From assembly GCA_913062645.1 (NCBI GenBank), contig CAJXVW010000001.1, positions 310,001 to 374,000 of the forward strand: a stretch of DNA of 64,000 bases. The letters are read 5' to 3'. The notes below the pieces were generated by a model. That model did no database searches. It had not been told where the DNA came from and saw nothing but the letters and a program-made list of their open reading frames with translations. This document shows positions 1 through 8,303 of this stretch, one piece after another; position 1 is the first letter of the stretch, and each line of letters starts with the position of its first letter. The translations under genes were made by a program, and so were the position numbers. This DNA comes from an uncultured Mycoplasmatota bacterium. GTDB taxonomy: Bacteria; Bacillota_I; Bacilli_A; Izemoplasmatales; Izemoplasmataceae.

Positions 1-264
1 GACATTCGTTATCGCCATCTGTTGAATAACTTCTTCACCATCGCCCTGATTGCCATCGTCTTGTTACCCATCAACTTGCTCACTGGTGGCAACTACATGT
101 ATCTGATGGGCAAACCGGGTGTCGGTACCGCCTTTGATCTGTTTGGCGAACACCCATGGTATCTGCTGAACATTCTGGTGTTTGGTATTCCGGTGTTCTT
201 TCATCTATTCTATCTGCCGTTTTTCATTCGCGATTATCGCCGCAAACAACGAGCCCTGGCATAG
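1..264 (+). CDS. YwaF-like (TIGR02206-type) integral membrane protein, C-terminal part
   Basis: The gene is cut by the left edge, so only the last 87 codons are present and the frame is open from base 1. What remains is two strongly hydrophobic stretches joined by a segment carrying NYMYL, a proline-containing loop and an HPWYLLN motif, ending in a basic tail. This NYMYL...P...PWY pattern is what I know from the C-terminus of the Bacillus YwaF/TIGR02206 membrane family, whose function is unknown. A terminator hairpin follows at once, so it is the last gene of its unit. The family assignment rests on a short fragment. Confidence 0.55.
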   Translation, partial: DIRYRHLLNNFFTIALIAIVLLPINLLTGGNYMYLMGKPGVGTAFDLFGEHPWYLLNILVFGIPVFFHLFYLPFFIRDYRRKQRALA

Positions 265-280
265 GGCTTGTTTTCTTTTT
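252..280 (+). terminator. Rho-independent terminator
   Basis: Six-bp stem AGCCCT/AGGGCT with a five-base loop, followed by a T-rich run. The stem overlaps the stop codon of the YwaF-like gene. Confidence 0.7.
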
Positions 281-310
281 GTAAAGAATCACGCACAATC
301 CGCAAATCTA

Positions 311-339
311 TTGAAAAGTGATAGTTTATATATTAAAAT
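311..339 (+). promoter_or_regulatory. Sigma-A-type promoter of the ABC exporter operon
   Basis: TTGAAA at 311-316, a 17-bp spacer and TAAAAT at 334-339. It sits about 30 bases ahead of the ATPase start codon and starts the exporter operon. Confidence 0.6.
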
Positions 340-371
340 GGTTTTTGACGAATCACAATGGAGGTAATCAT

Positions 372-1283
372 ATGGCTAAAGCGATTGAAGTTCGTGGCCT
401 GTTCAAGTCGTACGAGAATGTCGAAGCCGTCAAAGGCATCAATTTCGACGTCGAAGAAGATACGTTCTTTGCATTTCTCGGACCAAACGGAGCGGGCAAA
501 TCAACCACCATCAACATCATATCCACGCTGCTGGAGAAAAACAGTGGTGAAGTGAAGGTGCTGGGGCACACCCTCGGCGAAGAGGATCATCAGATCCGCA
601 GTAAGATCGGTGTTGTGTTTCAAAACTCGATGCTCGATGAGTTGCTCACCGTGCGCGAAAACCTGATGGTGCGGGCATCCTTTTATGACTTGTCGAAGGA
701 ACAGTTCGACAAACGTATTGAGGAAATCAACGAGTACATCAAGATCATGCCGTTTTTTGATCAGCGCTACGGGAATCTGTCCGGCGGACAGAAACGCAAA
801 GCCGACATCGCCCGTGCCCTTCTCAATTGGCCCAAGATCCTGATTCTGGATGAACCGACGACGGGGCTTGATCCGAAGAGCCGCAAGGACATCTGGAAGC
901 TGATCTCCAAACTACGGGATGAAAAGGAACTGACGATTTTTCTTACGACCCACTACATGGAAGAAGTGCTCGATGCCAACAAGGTGGTTGTCATTGACGA
1001 AGGGTTGATTGTTGCCGAAGGCAGCAGTGAACAACTCCGTCTGGAGTATTCTTCGGATCGTGTCAAAATCATTCCCTCAAACAATCTCGAAGCCATGCTC
1101 AAACGTGATAACATCGCATATTACAATGTTAACGATACGATCAACATCGATCTTGATTCGTGTTTTGATGGACTAGCAATCATTGAAAAATATCGAGATG
1201 AAATCAAAGAGTTCGAGATTCTCCGCGGTGACATGGACGATGTATTCGTCAACATCACCGGACGAAAGCTGGGTGACGAATGA
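372..1283 (+). CDS. ABC-2 exporter ATP-binding protein
   Basis: ATPase of a drug, lipid or polysaccharide exporter; 303 residues, cytoplasmic, paired with the permease that follows. Walker A GPNGAGKST lies near residues 37-45, the signature LSGGQKRK near 137, and Walker B ILILDEPTTGLDP shortly after, all intact. The tail after the ATPase core, about 80 residues, fits the C-terminal regulatory extension of DrrA/CcmA-like exporter ATPases. ATG at 372 is chosen because GGAGG lies at 360-364; an upstream ATG at 318 would lie inside the promoter region. The stop overlaps the permease start (ATGA), implying translational coupling. The substrate is not predictable. Confidence 0.9.
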   Translation: MAKAIEVRGLFKSYENVEAVKGINFDVEEDTFFAFLGPNGAGKSTTINIISTLLEKNSGEVKVLGHTLGEEDHQIRSKIGVVFQNSMLDELLTVRENLMVRASFYDLSKEQFDKRIEEINEYIKIMPFFDQRYGNLSGGQKRKADIARALLNWPKILILDEPTTGLDPKSRKDIWKLISKLRDEKELTIFLTTHYMEEVLDANKVVVIDEGLIVAEGSSEQLRLEYSSDRVKIIPSNNLEAMLKRDNIAYYNVNDTINIDLDSCFDGLAIIEKYRDEIKEFEILRGDMDDVFVNITGRKLGDE

Positions 1284-2158
1284 TGGCAATACTGAAACAG
1301 ATGGTTCTGCGTAATCTGCGCTTGTATCTTCGTGATCGCGCCGCCGTGTTCTTCAGTTTCTTGAGCGTCATCATCATTCTCGCACTGTACATTCTGTTTC
1401 TTGGCCGGATGCACAGTGACAGCATCATTCAAAACTTCGGCGATGTCGACGGAGCCGAATGGCTCGTCGCATCGTGGATCATGGCTGGCTTGGTCATGGT
1501 GAGCACCGTGACAGTGCCGCTTGGTGCTGTCGGCAAACTGATCGACGATCGTGCCGATGGCATGATCAACGACTTCTACACCAGCCCGATCAACCGCAAC
1601 ATCCTCGCCCTGAGTTATCTGATCAGCTCCTGGGTGATCGGGTTCATCATGGTCATGGCGAATCTCGCCATCGGCCAGATCTATGTGCTCAGTCAGGGTG
1701 GAGAACTGATGTCACTACTGGGGTATGCGAAGACGATTGGTCTCTTGATTCTGTCGATCATGACCTTCAGTTCGTTCTTTTTCTTTCTCTCGCTCTACAT
1801 CCGAACGCGCAATGCCTGGGGGACGCTGTCGACGTTGGTCGGAACCTTCATCGGTTTCCTTGGCGGCATCTACATCCCCATCGGCGTATTGGACAAAAGC
1901 GTGCAGAATGTGATGAACGTACTGCCTACCGCGCATGCGGTGACCATCATCCGTCGGGTGTACATGGAACGCGCGATCAACCATGTGTTTGAGGGTGTTC
2001 CCGACGAAGCCTATCAGGGATACGCGGATGCGTTCGGCATCAATATCAACATCGGCGACTTCACGATGACCAGTCCACAGATGCTCTTGTCCATGGTGAC
2101 CTTCATGCTGGTGTTTTACGTCCTCAGCGTCTGGAAACTATCTCGGACAAAACTGTGA
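1280..2158 (+). CDS. ABC-2 type exporter permease
   Basis: Membrane subunit of the exporter, 292 residues, with about six hydrophobic segments. A cytoplasmic N-terminal helix precedes the first segment, and a long loop carries the typical ABC-2 stretch (LIDDRADGMINDFYTSP). A glycine-rich segment with GTFIGFLGGIYIPIGVL matches the conserved ABC-2 C-terminal half. It overlaps the ATPase upstream and the phosphoesterase downstream by four bases each, so the three genes are tightly coupled. It would form a homodimer with two copies of the ATPase. Cargo is unknown. Confidence 0.88.
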   Translation: MMAILKQMVLRNLRLYLRDRAAVFFSFLSVIIILALYILFLGRMHSDSIIQNFGDVDGAEWLVASWIMAGLVMVSTVTVPLGAVGKLIDDRADGMINDFYTSPINRNILALSYLISSWVIGFIMVMANLAIGQIYVLSQGGELMSLLGYAKTIGLLILSIMTFSSFFFFLSLYIRTRNAWGTLSTLVGTFIGFLGGIYIPIGVLDKSVQNVMNVLPTAHAVTIIRRVYMERAINHVFEGVPDEAYQGYADAFGININIGDFTMTSPQMLLSMVTFMLVFYVLSVWKLSRTKL

Positions 2159-2964
2159 AACGGTCGATCCGCATGTATCTTCTTTACATTTCGCTGATCG
2201 CATTGTTCACGTTTGTCATCGTCGGCATGGCCGTGTCCTATCGGATCCGCCTTGTCGAACACGATGTTGCGGCCGACATTCCGTTATCAATCGGTCACCT
2301 TACCGACATCCACATCAAGAATTACACCAAGGCCGAGCGCTTTGCTTCGTCCATCGCTGAACTGAATGACCTTGAACCCGACATCGTCGTCTTCACCGGT
2401 GATCTGTTCGATACCGATCAGGTCGACGAATCCCATGTCGCTGTCGCAATCGAGATTCTCGGTGGCATCGAATGCGCACACAAGTTCGCTGTGCTCGGCA
2501 ATCACGACTACGATACCTTGGATAAGCTGGACTACGTCCGACAAGTATTGGACGAGACGGGCTTCGTTTTGCTTGTCAATGAAGACATTGCGATAACCAT
2601 CGCGGACCAATCGTATCATATCATCGGGCTGGACGATTACCGCAGCGGCGATGCCTCCTATGATGACATCCTGGCAACAACCGCAGAGCATGACACCAAC
2701 ATCGTCCTGTCCCATGAACCCGATACGTTTGAAACGGTTCGAGAGTATGCGGTAGCATTGATGTTGTCGGGACATTCGCACGGTGGCCAGGTACGCATCC
2801 CCGCGTTCGGCGGCATCTACAACGTTCCAGGTGCCAAAGTCCACCGCGCACGGCAGACGGTGGAGCAGGATCACGTCCTGCTGGTGTCGTTCGGACTGGG
2901 CGAATCGTTGATTCCGATTCGCATGTACAATCCGCGCCAGGTGGAATTCTACCGATGTTCATAA
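2155..2964 (+). CDS. Membrane-anchored metallophosphoesterase (YkuE-like)
   Basis: Calcineurin-like phosphoesterase of 269 residues. An N-terminal transmembrane helix (about residues 7-27) leaves the catalytic domain outside or at the membrane face. All metal motifs are visible: DIHIKN (DxH), GDLFDTD (GDxxD), GNHDYD (GNHD) and SGHSHGGQ (GHxHGG). This matches YkuE/LpxH-like enzymes acting on membrane-associated phosphodiesters; the true substrate is unknown. The GTG start overlaps the permease stop (GTGA), so it belongs to the exporter operon and may act on the exported lipid or polymer, which is inference. Confidence 0.85.
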   Translation: MKRSIRMYLLYISLIALFTFVIVGMAVSYRIRLVEHDVAADIPLSIGHLTDIHIKNYTKAERFASSIAELNDLEPDIVVFTGDLFDTDQVDESHVAVAIEILGGIECAHKFAVLGNHDYDTLDKLDYVRQVLDETGFVLLVNEDIAITIADQSYHIIGLDDYRSGDASYDDILATTAEHDTNIVLSHEPDTFETVREYAVALMLSGHSHGGQVRIPAFGGIYNVPGAKVHRARQTVEQDHVLLVSFGLGESLIPIRMYNPRQVEFYRCS

Positions 2965-3006
2965 GATTTCCATATCTTTGTACTATAATGGGTGCGAGGT
3001 GATACC

Positions 3007-3330
3007 ATGAAACTGTTCAAAAAGAAAGAACGCGAAGAAGTCATTATCGATACCCGCAGCGAACTTGAAAAACGGTTCGAGGAAAAGGGCCAGGAGATTG
3101 GGCGAAAGACCGGTACGATCGCTCAGAAGACCGTGGACAAGATCCATCAGGTGAAACAGAAACTCGAAGACGATGGTACCATGGACAAATTGCGAACCAT
3201 CTCCGACAAGATTGACGATACGATCGACAACGTTGTTGACAAAGCCGTCAAACAAGGCAAGCGACTGAAGAAAAAATCCAAGTCATCCAAGTCCGAAGAA
3301 GGCAAGGACGACGAACTCTACTACGAATAA
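3007..3330 (+). CDS. Small charged coiled-coil protein, function unknown
   Basis: A 107-residue, very hydrophilic protein with no membrane segment. It is rich in Lys, Asp and Glu, with heptad-like spacing over residues 20-85 and a Lys/Ser-rich tail ending DDELYYE. I recognise no family; it vaguely resembles YtxH-type or apolipoprotein-like amphipathic helices. ATG at 3007 is preferred over GTG at 2992 because the GAGGTG ribosome site lies just before it, and a TATAAT-like box sits at 2984-2989. It has its own terminator and looks monocistronic. Confidence 0.7.
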   Translation: MKLFKKKEREEVIIDTRSELEKRFEEKGQEIGRKTGTIAQKTVDKIHQVKQKLEDDGTMDKLRTISDKIDDTIDNVVDKAVKQGKRLKKKSKSSKSEEGKDDELYYE

Positions 3331-3354
3331 GACACTTTGAGTGTCTTTTCTTTT
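3331..3354 (+). terminator. Rho-independent terminator
   Basis: GACACT/AGTGTC stem directly after the stop codon, followed by a T-rich run. Confidence 0.7.
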
Positions 3355-3386
3355 CAAATGTATTATAATGGAACCGAGGTGATGAC

Positions 3387-4052
3387 ATGGACCGATACAA
3401 GATCACATTGCGCGGCCGCAAGCACCTGACGGCCGACTACTATGCGTTTCATTTCGACAAACCGGAAGGACTGACCTTCGAGGAGGGTCAATACGGTGTG
3501 TTTCTGATTGACGATCGCCCGGTTGAAGGGCGCAATCTCCGTGCCTTCAGTTTCGCATCGTCCCAACACGAATCCAATCTGATGATTGCGACCAAGATTG
3601 TGAACGAGCCCTCCGACTACAAGCGGCAGTTGCTCGAGATGGAGGACGGGGCAGAGATGACCGTCGCCGGACCGACCGGAAGGTTTACGCTTGAGCCCGA
3701 TCATGACGCCGTCTTCATTGCTGGCGGCATCGGCATCACGCCGATTCGCAGCATGCTGATGACCCGACACGTACACGATTATAACACCAAACACGTCTTG
3801 ATCTATAGCGAACTCAACGAAGCATATCCGTTTGCAGATGAACTGAACGAGTTGAAGGGTGTCGACATCCACTACACCAGCGGGGTCGAGCCGACCCGCA
3901 ATCAAATCGAAGCAGTGGCCGCTGCGCACATGAATGAGGCGTACTATTATCTCGCTGGGAGTCCTGGTTTTGTGAGTGGCATCCAGGATCAACTGGTGTT
4001 GCTCGGCATTCAACCCGACCGCATCAAATACGATCGCTTTACCGGATATTGA
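3387..4052 (+). CDS. FAD/NAD(P)H oxidoreductase, ferredoxin-NADP reductase-like
   Basis: A 221-residue soluble flavoprotein of the ferredoxin reductase superfamily. The FAD domain occupies about residues 1-100, with RAFSFAS (the RxYS-like flavin motif) near residue 52. The NAD(P) domain follows, with the diagnostic GGIGITPIRSM near residue 113. No ferredoxin domain or cysteine cluster is present, so it must use a separate redox partner. The start at 3387 follows a GAGGTG ribosome site. It lies 37 bases ahead of the cobalamin adenosyltransferase, which needs cob(I)alamin; a reductase supplying electrons there would make sense but is inference. Confidence 0.82.
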   Translation: MDRYKITLRGRKHLTADYYAFHFDKPEGLTFEEGQYGVFLIDDRPVEGRNLRAFSFASSQHESNLMIATKIVNEPSDYKRQLLEMEDGAEMTVAGPTGRFTLEPDHDAVFIAGGIGITPIRSMLMTRHVHDYNTKHVLIYSELNEAYPFADELNELKGVDIHYTSGVEPTRNQIEAVAAAHMNEAYYYLAGSPGFVSGIQDQLVLLGIQPDRIKYDRFTGY

Positions 4053-4089
4053 TACGTCCGCAAACACCACATCATTGAAGGAGACAACC

Positions 4090-4629
4090 ATGAGCCGAAA
4101 AATCGAAACCTATACGCACATCAGCACCAAAAAAGGGGATGGCGGAACATCCCGCAATTATTCCAACGACGAGTTACCGAAGACCGACATCCTGTTTGAA
4201 ACGCTCGGTGTCATCGACGAACTGTCGAGTGCACTCGGCCTTGCCAGCCATTACAGTCGTTATGACGACTACATCCGCACCATCCAACTCGACCTGCAAC
4301 ACATCAACTCGTTGATTGCCACCCGCGCCGACGATCCGCGACGGGGGCGCCTGACCGTCATTGATGATGAGACGATTGAACGTCTGGAGGCTTGGGAACA
4401 ATCGATTCTTACCGAATGCAGAATCGAACCCCGCTTCGTCCTGCCCGGTAGCGAATCCTCCAAGGAAGGCGCCTATCTGGATCTCGCCCGCGCCATTTCG
4501 AGACGCGTCGAGCGCACCGTCTTGCGGTGTGTTGCGAGTTACCAGCGCAAGGACTTGGATGATGTCATCCGCTACGTCAACCGCTTGAGCGATTTGCTAT
4601 TCATCATGGCCCGCAGCTGCGACCAATGA
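4090..4629 (+). CDS. ATP:cob(I)alamin adenosyltransferase, PduO type
   Basis: Transfers the adenosyl group of ATP to cob(I)alamin to make coenzyme B12. The 179 residues match the PduO/MMAB family length. Seen here: the N-terminal ATP loop TKKGDGGTS (residues 12-20), the DELSSALGLA helix near 43, LPGSESSKEGAYLDLARAISRRVERTV near 118 (the Arg pair binds ATP), and a closing NRLSDLLFIMAR helix. The start at 4090 has AAGGAG seven bases upstream. Cobalamin-dependent enzymes are not in the window. Confidence 0.93.
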   Translation: MSRKIETYTHISTKKGDGGTSRNYSNDELPKTDILFETLGVIDELSSALGLASHYSRYDDYIRTIQLDLQHINSLIATRADDPRRGRLTVIDDETIERLEAWEQSILTECRIEPRFVLPGSESSKEGAYLDLARAISRRVERTVLRCVASYQRKDLDDVIRYVNRLSDLLFIMARSCDQ

Positions 4630-4631
4630 AA

Positions 4632-4663
4632 AGCCCGCAATCTCAGGATTGCGAGCTTTTTTT
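4632..4663. terminator. Bidirectional terminator between convergent genes
   Basis: CGCAATC/GATTGCG stem flanked by A- and T-rich tracts, serving both the adenosyltransferase and the convergent membrane protein; it overlaps the latter's stop. Confidence 0.7.
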
Positions 4664-5650
4664 CTTGGTTTCTGCTTGTTGTTCCATTGCGGTCTCGAGA
4701 TTGTCCAGGTTGATGAACATCTTGATGTATTCGACAATTGCGCCGATGATGCTGGCAATGGCGATGAACAGCAGTGCATACTTGAAGGTGTTCGGTAGGA
4801 AGTTGAGGTCGTACCCTTCGATGATGACATCGTTGAAGATGTCGCTGGTGGCAAGCAGGATGGCGACCACGGCGCCGTAAATTTTGGTGATGAACTCCAC
4901 GGTCCGTGAGCCGATCGTTTTTTTCTGTCGGAACAGGAAATAGATGTTGAGGACGATGGCGACAAACCACCCGATGTTGAGAAACGGCAGAATTCGATCG
5001 AAGTTCTCATTGAGCAGCGGGAACTGCTCTCCTTCATAATAGATGCCGACAAGGCCTTGTTGAAAGTTGAATAGGTAAATCAGCAAGGTAGTGAAGAAAA
5101 TGGCGGCAACCGATTCGGCGATGCTGACTTTGAACAACTTGTTGGGGAGCTCCGGTAAGAGATCGGGATTGAACGGTTTTTGTTCGATTTCGAACTGCGG
5201 GGACGCGAATCGTTCAATCAGTACGAAGACGATGAACACCATGCCGATTGCGACGATCATCGAATAGAGCGCCGAGGGAATCATCAACGCGAGATTGACA
5301 AGAACGTCCGAGAATGTGAAATCCGGAGTGTCCGTCACGAATGCGATCGAATTGGCAAACAGAATCACAAGTGGCAAGGTGATGGCCACAATCTTCATAA
5401 CGAGCAGCATGATCGGTTCCATTTCGCGGGAGATCAGCGGGCCTTTTTCAACGTAACGCAATGCGACGTCCCGAGGGGCGCCCATGTCGATCAGAATATT
5501 GCGAAGCGCCTCGGTTTGATCCTGTCCGGACGCCGTTTGTTCATCGAGTTGATCGAGAATCAGCGATCGCAGTTCGCTCACCGTTTCTTCGCGATCCTTG
5601 AATGGCAGATAGCGTCGAATCTGACGCAGATATCGTTCCAGTAGTTCCAT
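4643..5650 (-). CDS. HAAS-domain multi-span membrane protein
   Basis: 335 residues. The first ~60 form the helical HAAS-type domain (ELLERYLRQIRRYLP...EELRSLI, then DMGAPRDVALRYV), a cytoplasmic module often encoded next to PadR regulators. Six or more hydrophobic segments follow, then a polar tail rich in Gln and Lys. The function of such proteins is poorly known; several are linked to membrane-stress or envelope responses. It starts two bases after the PadR stop, so the two form an operon. Confidence 0.75.
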   Translation of the reverse strand: MELLERYLRQIRRYLPFKDREETVSELRSLILDQLDEQTASGQDQTEALRNILIDMGAPRDVALRYVEKGPLISREMEPIMLLVMKIVAITLPLVILFANSIAFVTDTPDFTFSDVLVNLALMIPSALYSMIVAIGMVFIVFVLIERFASPQFEIEQKPFNPDLLPELPNKLFKVSIAESVAAIFFTTLLIYLFNFQQGLVGIYYEGEQFPLLNENFDRILPFLNIGWFVAIVLNIYFLFRQKKTIGSRTVEFITKIYGAVVAILLATSDIFNDVIIEGYDLNFLPNTFKYALLFIAIASIIGAIVEYIKMFINLDNLETAMEQQAETKKKSSQS

Positions 5651-5652
5651 GT

Positions 5653-5991
5653 TCAGTCCTCCTTCAGTAGTGTGTCCACGGTTTCGTGTTGTTCGTAGTA
5701 GGTTTGCGTAAGATCGCGCAGTATGTCACGACCCAGCTTGTTGAGTTGGTAATATTTGCGCGGTCTCGGCTCGACCATTTCCCAGGTGCTTTCGAGAATG
5801 CCGTGCTTGTCGAGTCGTCGCAAGAGTGGATACAGTGTGTTTTGATCGATGATCAATCCCTTGTCATTGAGACGTTCCACCAGGCTGTATCCGTAGTGTT
5901 TTTCTTTCAGTTGTGACAGCACGGCCAGGACCAGTGTGCCTTTGCGCAGTTCTTGTTCGAGATTCTTGATTAAGTCGATTTTGGATGCCAT
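5653..5991 (-). CDS. PadR-family transcriptional regulator
   Basis: 112-residue winged-helix repressor. The core has the PadR pattern: LVLAVLSQLKEKHYGYSLVERL (helices 1-2), then QNTLYPLLRRLDKHGILES (recognition helix) and the wing PRPRKYYQLNKLG. A short C-terminal dimerisation helix follows. GAGGTG lies just before the ATG. It should repress its own operon through the palindrome at 6016-6028 inside its promoter; the ligand is unknown. Confidence 0.92.
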   Translation of the reverse strand: MASKIDLIKNLEQELRKGTLVLAVLSQLKEKHYGYSLVERLNDKGLIIDQNTLYPLLRRLDKHGILESTWEMVEPRPRKYYQLNKLGRDILRDLTQTYYEQHETVDTLLKED

Positions 5992-6008
5992 CGAATCACC
6001 TCGCCACC

Positions 6009-6038
6009 ATTATACTGTATGACGTACACTATTGTCAA
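6009..6038 (-). promoter_or_regulatory. Promoter of the PadR/HAAS operon with internal PadR-like operator
   Basis: Read on the minus strand: TTGACA (6038-6033), an 18-bp spacer and TATAAT (6014-6009), both full consensus. The spacer carries the near-palindrome TGTATGACGTACA (6016-6028), of the TGTA-N-TACA form expected for a PadR operator, suggesting autorepression. Confidence 0.7.
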
Positions 6039-6060
6039 TACTAAAATATTATTTTCTTGG

Positions 6061-6077
6061 ATGTTACATAGTAACAT
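6061..6077. promoter_or_regulatory. Perfect inverted repeat, operator-like
   Basis: ATGTTACATAGTAACAT, perfect 7-bp arms around ATA, in the divergent region between the PadR operon and the GGDEF/EAL gene. A T-rich run follows it on the plus strand, but no plus-strand gene ends upstream, so an operator is more likely than a terminator. Confidence 0.55.
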
Positions 6078-6154
6078 GATTTTTTTTGGAGTTTGTGGGA
6101 TTTTCGTGAAATTTGCCTGGTTATTGTATATAATGATTATATGAGGTCGATACT

Positions 6155-8275
6155 ATGACATTCTTCCACCATCTCAGACAGCACCGCCTTGTGAGAGAAT
6201 CGTTTGTTCTCCTCTTTTTGATATGGATCCTGATTACCATTTTTATCGGCTATGGAGCTCGCAACTACAATCAACTATACTACAACAACCTCCAGGAAAA
6301 CATACGTTACAACCTGGTAGATTATATCGGTGAGTACGAGCATGTGATGTCCGCGCTGGCACTGTTCATCAGTGAATCGGAAGAAGTCACTCCCAGTGAA
6401 TTTGCCAATTTCTGCGGGGGATTCTGTGCCACGGGTGAGGGGATTGTGCTCGTCACCTATGCACCGGCAGGGATTGTGGAGTATGTTTATCCGTCCAGCG
6501 AAATAGATGCGTATGACGGGTTCGATGTGATTGGTAACTTCAATGTTGAGGAGTTTACGAAGTTCGAACAGTCGAGGGCCGCGGGCACGATGTTTCTCAC
6601 CTATGATGACGATGCCATCATCTATCATCATCCTGTGAAAGATGATGACGATGCGTTCGTAGGTCTGATCAGTTTGCGTGTTGATCTTGCATTGTTTCAA
6701 GCCGGGCTCCCGGATGTCATCGCCGATGAAGACGTTGTTCTTGTAACGGGAGATCAATGGTATCTGCTCGGTTCAGCGGATTCGCCGGTTGATCCGGACG
6801 AACTCGTCAGCACTACGCTTTCCGGAATTGACTATCGTTTTTATGTGTCTTACTATAATGATAACTACGATGTGGTATTCACTACTGTGGCCATCGCCGA
6901 AGTCACCTTGTTCCTCGCTCTGGCAATCATCTTCTTGCTCATCTACCGCAATCACATGCAGGTCATCGATCTGGTGGAGCGAGTTGAGTATTCGTATCAT
7001 TACAGTTACGAGACCGGCCTGAAAAATCGCCAGTCGCTGTATGAGGATTTCGATGACATTCGCAAGGCCAATGAACGATTCTACATCGCCTATGCATTGT
7101 TCAATAACGTCAAGTTCATCAACTACAAGTACGGGCACGAGATTGGCGCCGATGTCATTCGGGCCGCAATCAATCTCATTCAGGGCGTGACCCGCGACAA
7201 TACGACCATGTATCACATCGGTGGCGATGAGTACGCATTCGTGTTCTCGTCCTCGAAACGAACCGAAGTGCAGAACACCATCAAACGCATTCTGCGTGTC
7301 TTTGATCGGGACATTGTGATCAAACGGATCCGCACCAACATCTCGATCACCCTCGGTGTCGTCAACTATCCCGATGAGGGTGTCACCATCGATGAACTCA
7401 TCAAGAACGCCCATCTCGTGTTGTCGCAATCGAAGATTCAAAACACCAACGATTATGTGTTCTTCCGATCCGGTGTAATTTCCGACATGATCACCAACCA
7501 GGATTTTGATGATTACGTCAATCATCTCAACTTGCAGCAGTTTGGTGTCCATCTGATGCCGATCGTCGATTGCATGAGCGATCGCATTGTCGGGTTCGAG
7601 TGCCTGTCACGAGCGAAAAACGAGTTCAATGAGCAAATCTCCACTTCCAGCGTCATCTCCAGTCTGGAGCGTAGCGGCCGCATTCAGGAACTCGATGAGA
7701 TCGTGTTCAAGAAGATGCTCGGGTACATGCAGCGCATCAATGATCAGTTCCCGGACAATCATTTGTTTCTGTCAGCGAATGCCTCGGCACTCTCCTTTAA
7801 CGAGCAGTTCGTTGAGACCATCATTCGCTACTATCGCGAGGCGAAACTGAAACGCGGCACGATCGTGCTTGAGTTGACGGAGAGTTACAAGGTCGAAGAC
7901 CACGATTATCTGATCCGCTTGTTCAAGCGACTCAATCGGGTCGGCATCCGCACGGCGATTGACGATTTCGGCAGCGGATATTCCAGTTTGTCCTACATCT
8001 CAAAGTTTCCCGTTTATTCGATCAAGGTCGACAAGGAGTACGTCCGCGACTACTACAAGAACGAGTTTAACCGGACCTTGTTCCTGACGTTGCAGCCGAT
8101 TGCCAAAGTGCTCAAGTGCAAGTTGATTGCCGAAGGCGTGGATGATCCGGAAACCCTCGACTTCCTGCGCCAGAACGAGTGCGAATGGTACCAGGGGTAC
8201 CTTTTCAGCAAAGGCGTGCCATTTGAAACGGCAATGGCCATGATCGAACAAGAATCAACCATGACGAAAGAGTGA
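6155..8275 (+). CDS. CHASE-like sensor with degenerate GGDEF and intact EAL domain
   Basis: 706-residue membrane protein for cyclic-di-GMP turnover. A first membrane helix (about residues 15-37), an extracellular CHASE-like sensor (about 40-230, containing FCGGFC) and a second helix (about 245-268) lead into the cytoplasmic half. The GGDEF domain (about 280-440) keeps GGDEY, but the region of the metal-binding DxD reads LFNNVKFINYKYGH, so the first metal ligand is lost and cyclase activity is doubtful. The EAL domain (about 460-700) has ECL in place of EAL but keeps the N of SANAS, ELTES, the DDFG pair, VDKEY, AEGVDD and YQGYLF, so phosphodiesterase activity is plausible. TATAAT at 6129-6134 and GAGGTC precede the ATG. 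Confidence 0.9.
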   Translation: MTFFHHLRQHRLVRESFVLLFLIWILITIFIGYGARNYNQLYYNNLQENIRYNLVDYIGEYEHVMSALALFISESEEVTPSEFANFCGGFCATGEGIVLVTYAPAGIVEYVYPSSEIDAYDGFDVIGNFNVEEFTKFEQSRAAGTMFLTYDDDAIIYHHPVKDDDDAFVGLISLRVDLALFQAGLPDVIADEDVVLVTGDQWYLLGSADSPVDPDELVSTTLSGIDYRFYVSYYNDNYDVVFTTVAIAEVTLFLALAIIFLLIYRNHMQVIDLVERVEYSYHYSYETGLKNRQSLYEDFDDIRKANERFYIAYALFNNVKFINYKYGHEIGADVIRAAINLIQGVTRDNTTMYHIGGDEYAFVFSSSKRTEVQNTIKRILRVFDRDIVIKRIRTNISITLGVVNYPDEGVTIDELIKNAHLVLSQSKIQNTNDYVFFRSGVISDMITNQDFDDYVNHLNLQQFGVHLMPIVDCMSDRIVGFECLSRAKNEFNEQISTSSVISSLERSGRIQELDEIVFKKMLGYMQRINDQFPDNHLFLSANASALSFNEQFVETIIRYYREAKLKRGTIVLELTESYKVEDHDYLIRLFKRLNRVGIRTAIDDFGSGYSSLSYISKFPVYSIKVDKEYVRDYYKNEFNRTLFLTLQPIAKVLKCKLIAEGVDDPETLDFLRQNECEWYQGYLFSKGVPFETAMAMIEQESTMTKE

Positions 8276-8303
8276 CAATCACAACCACGAAGGAGGACGT
8301 TTC

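Noticed and set aside
6061-6090. Rho-independent terminator (hairpin plus T-run)
   Set aside because: No plus-strand gene ends upstream; the palindrome lies between divergent promoters and fits an operator better.
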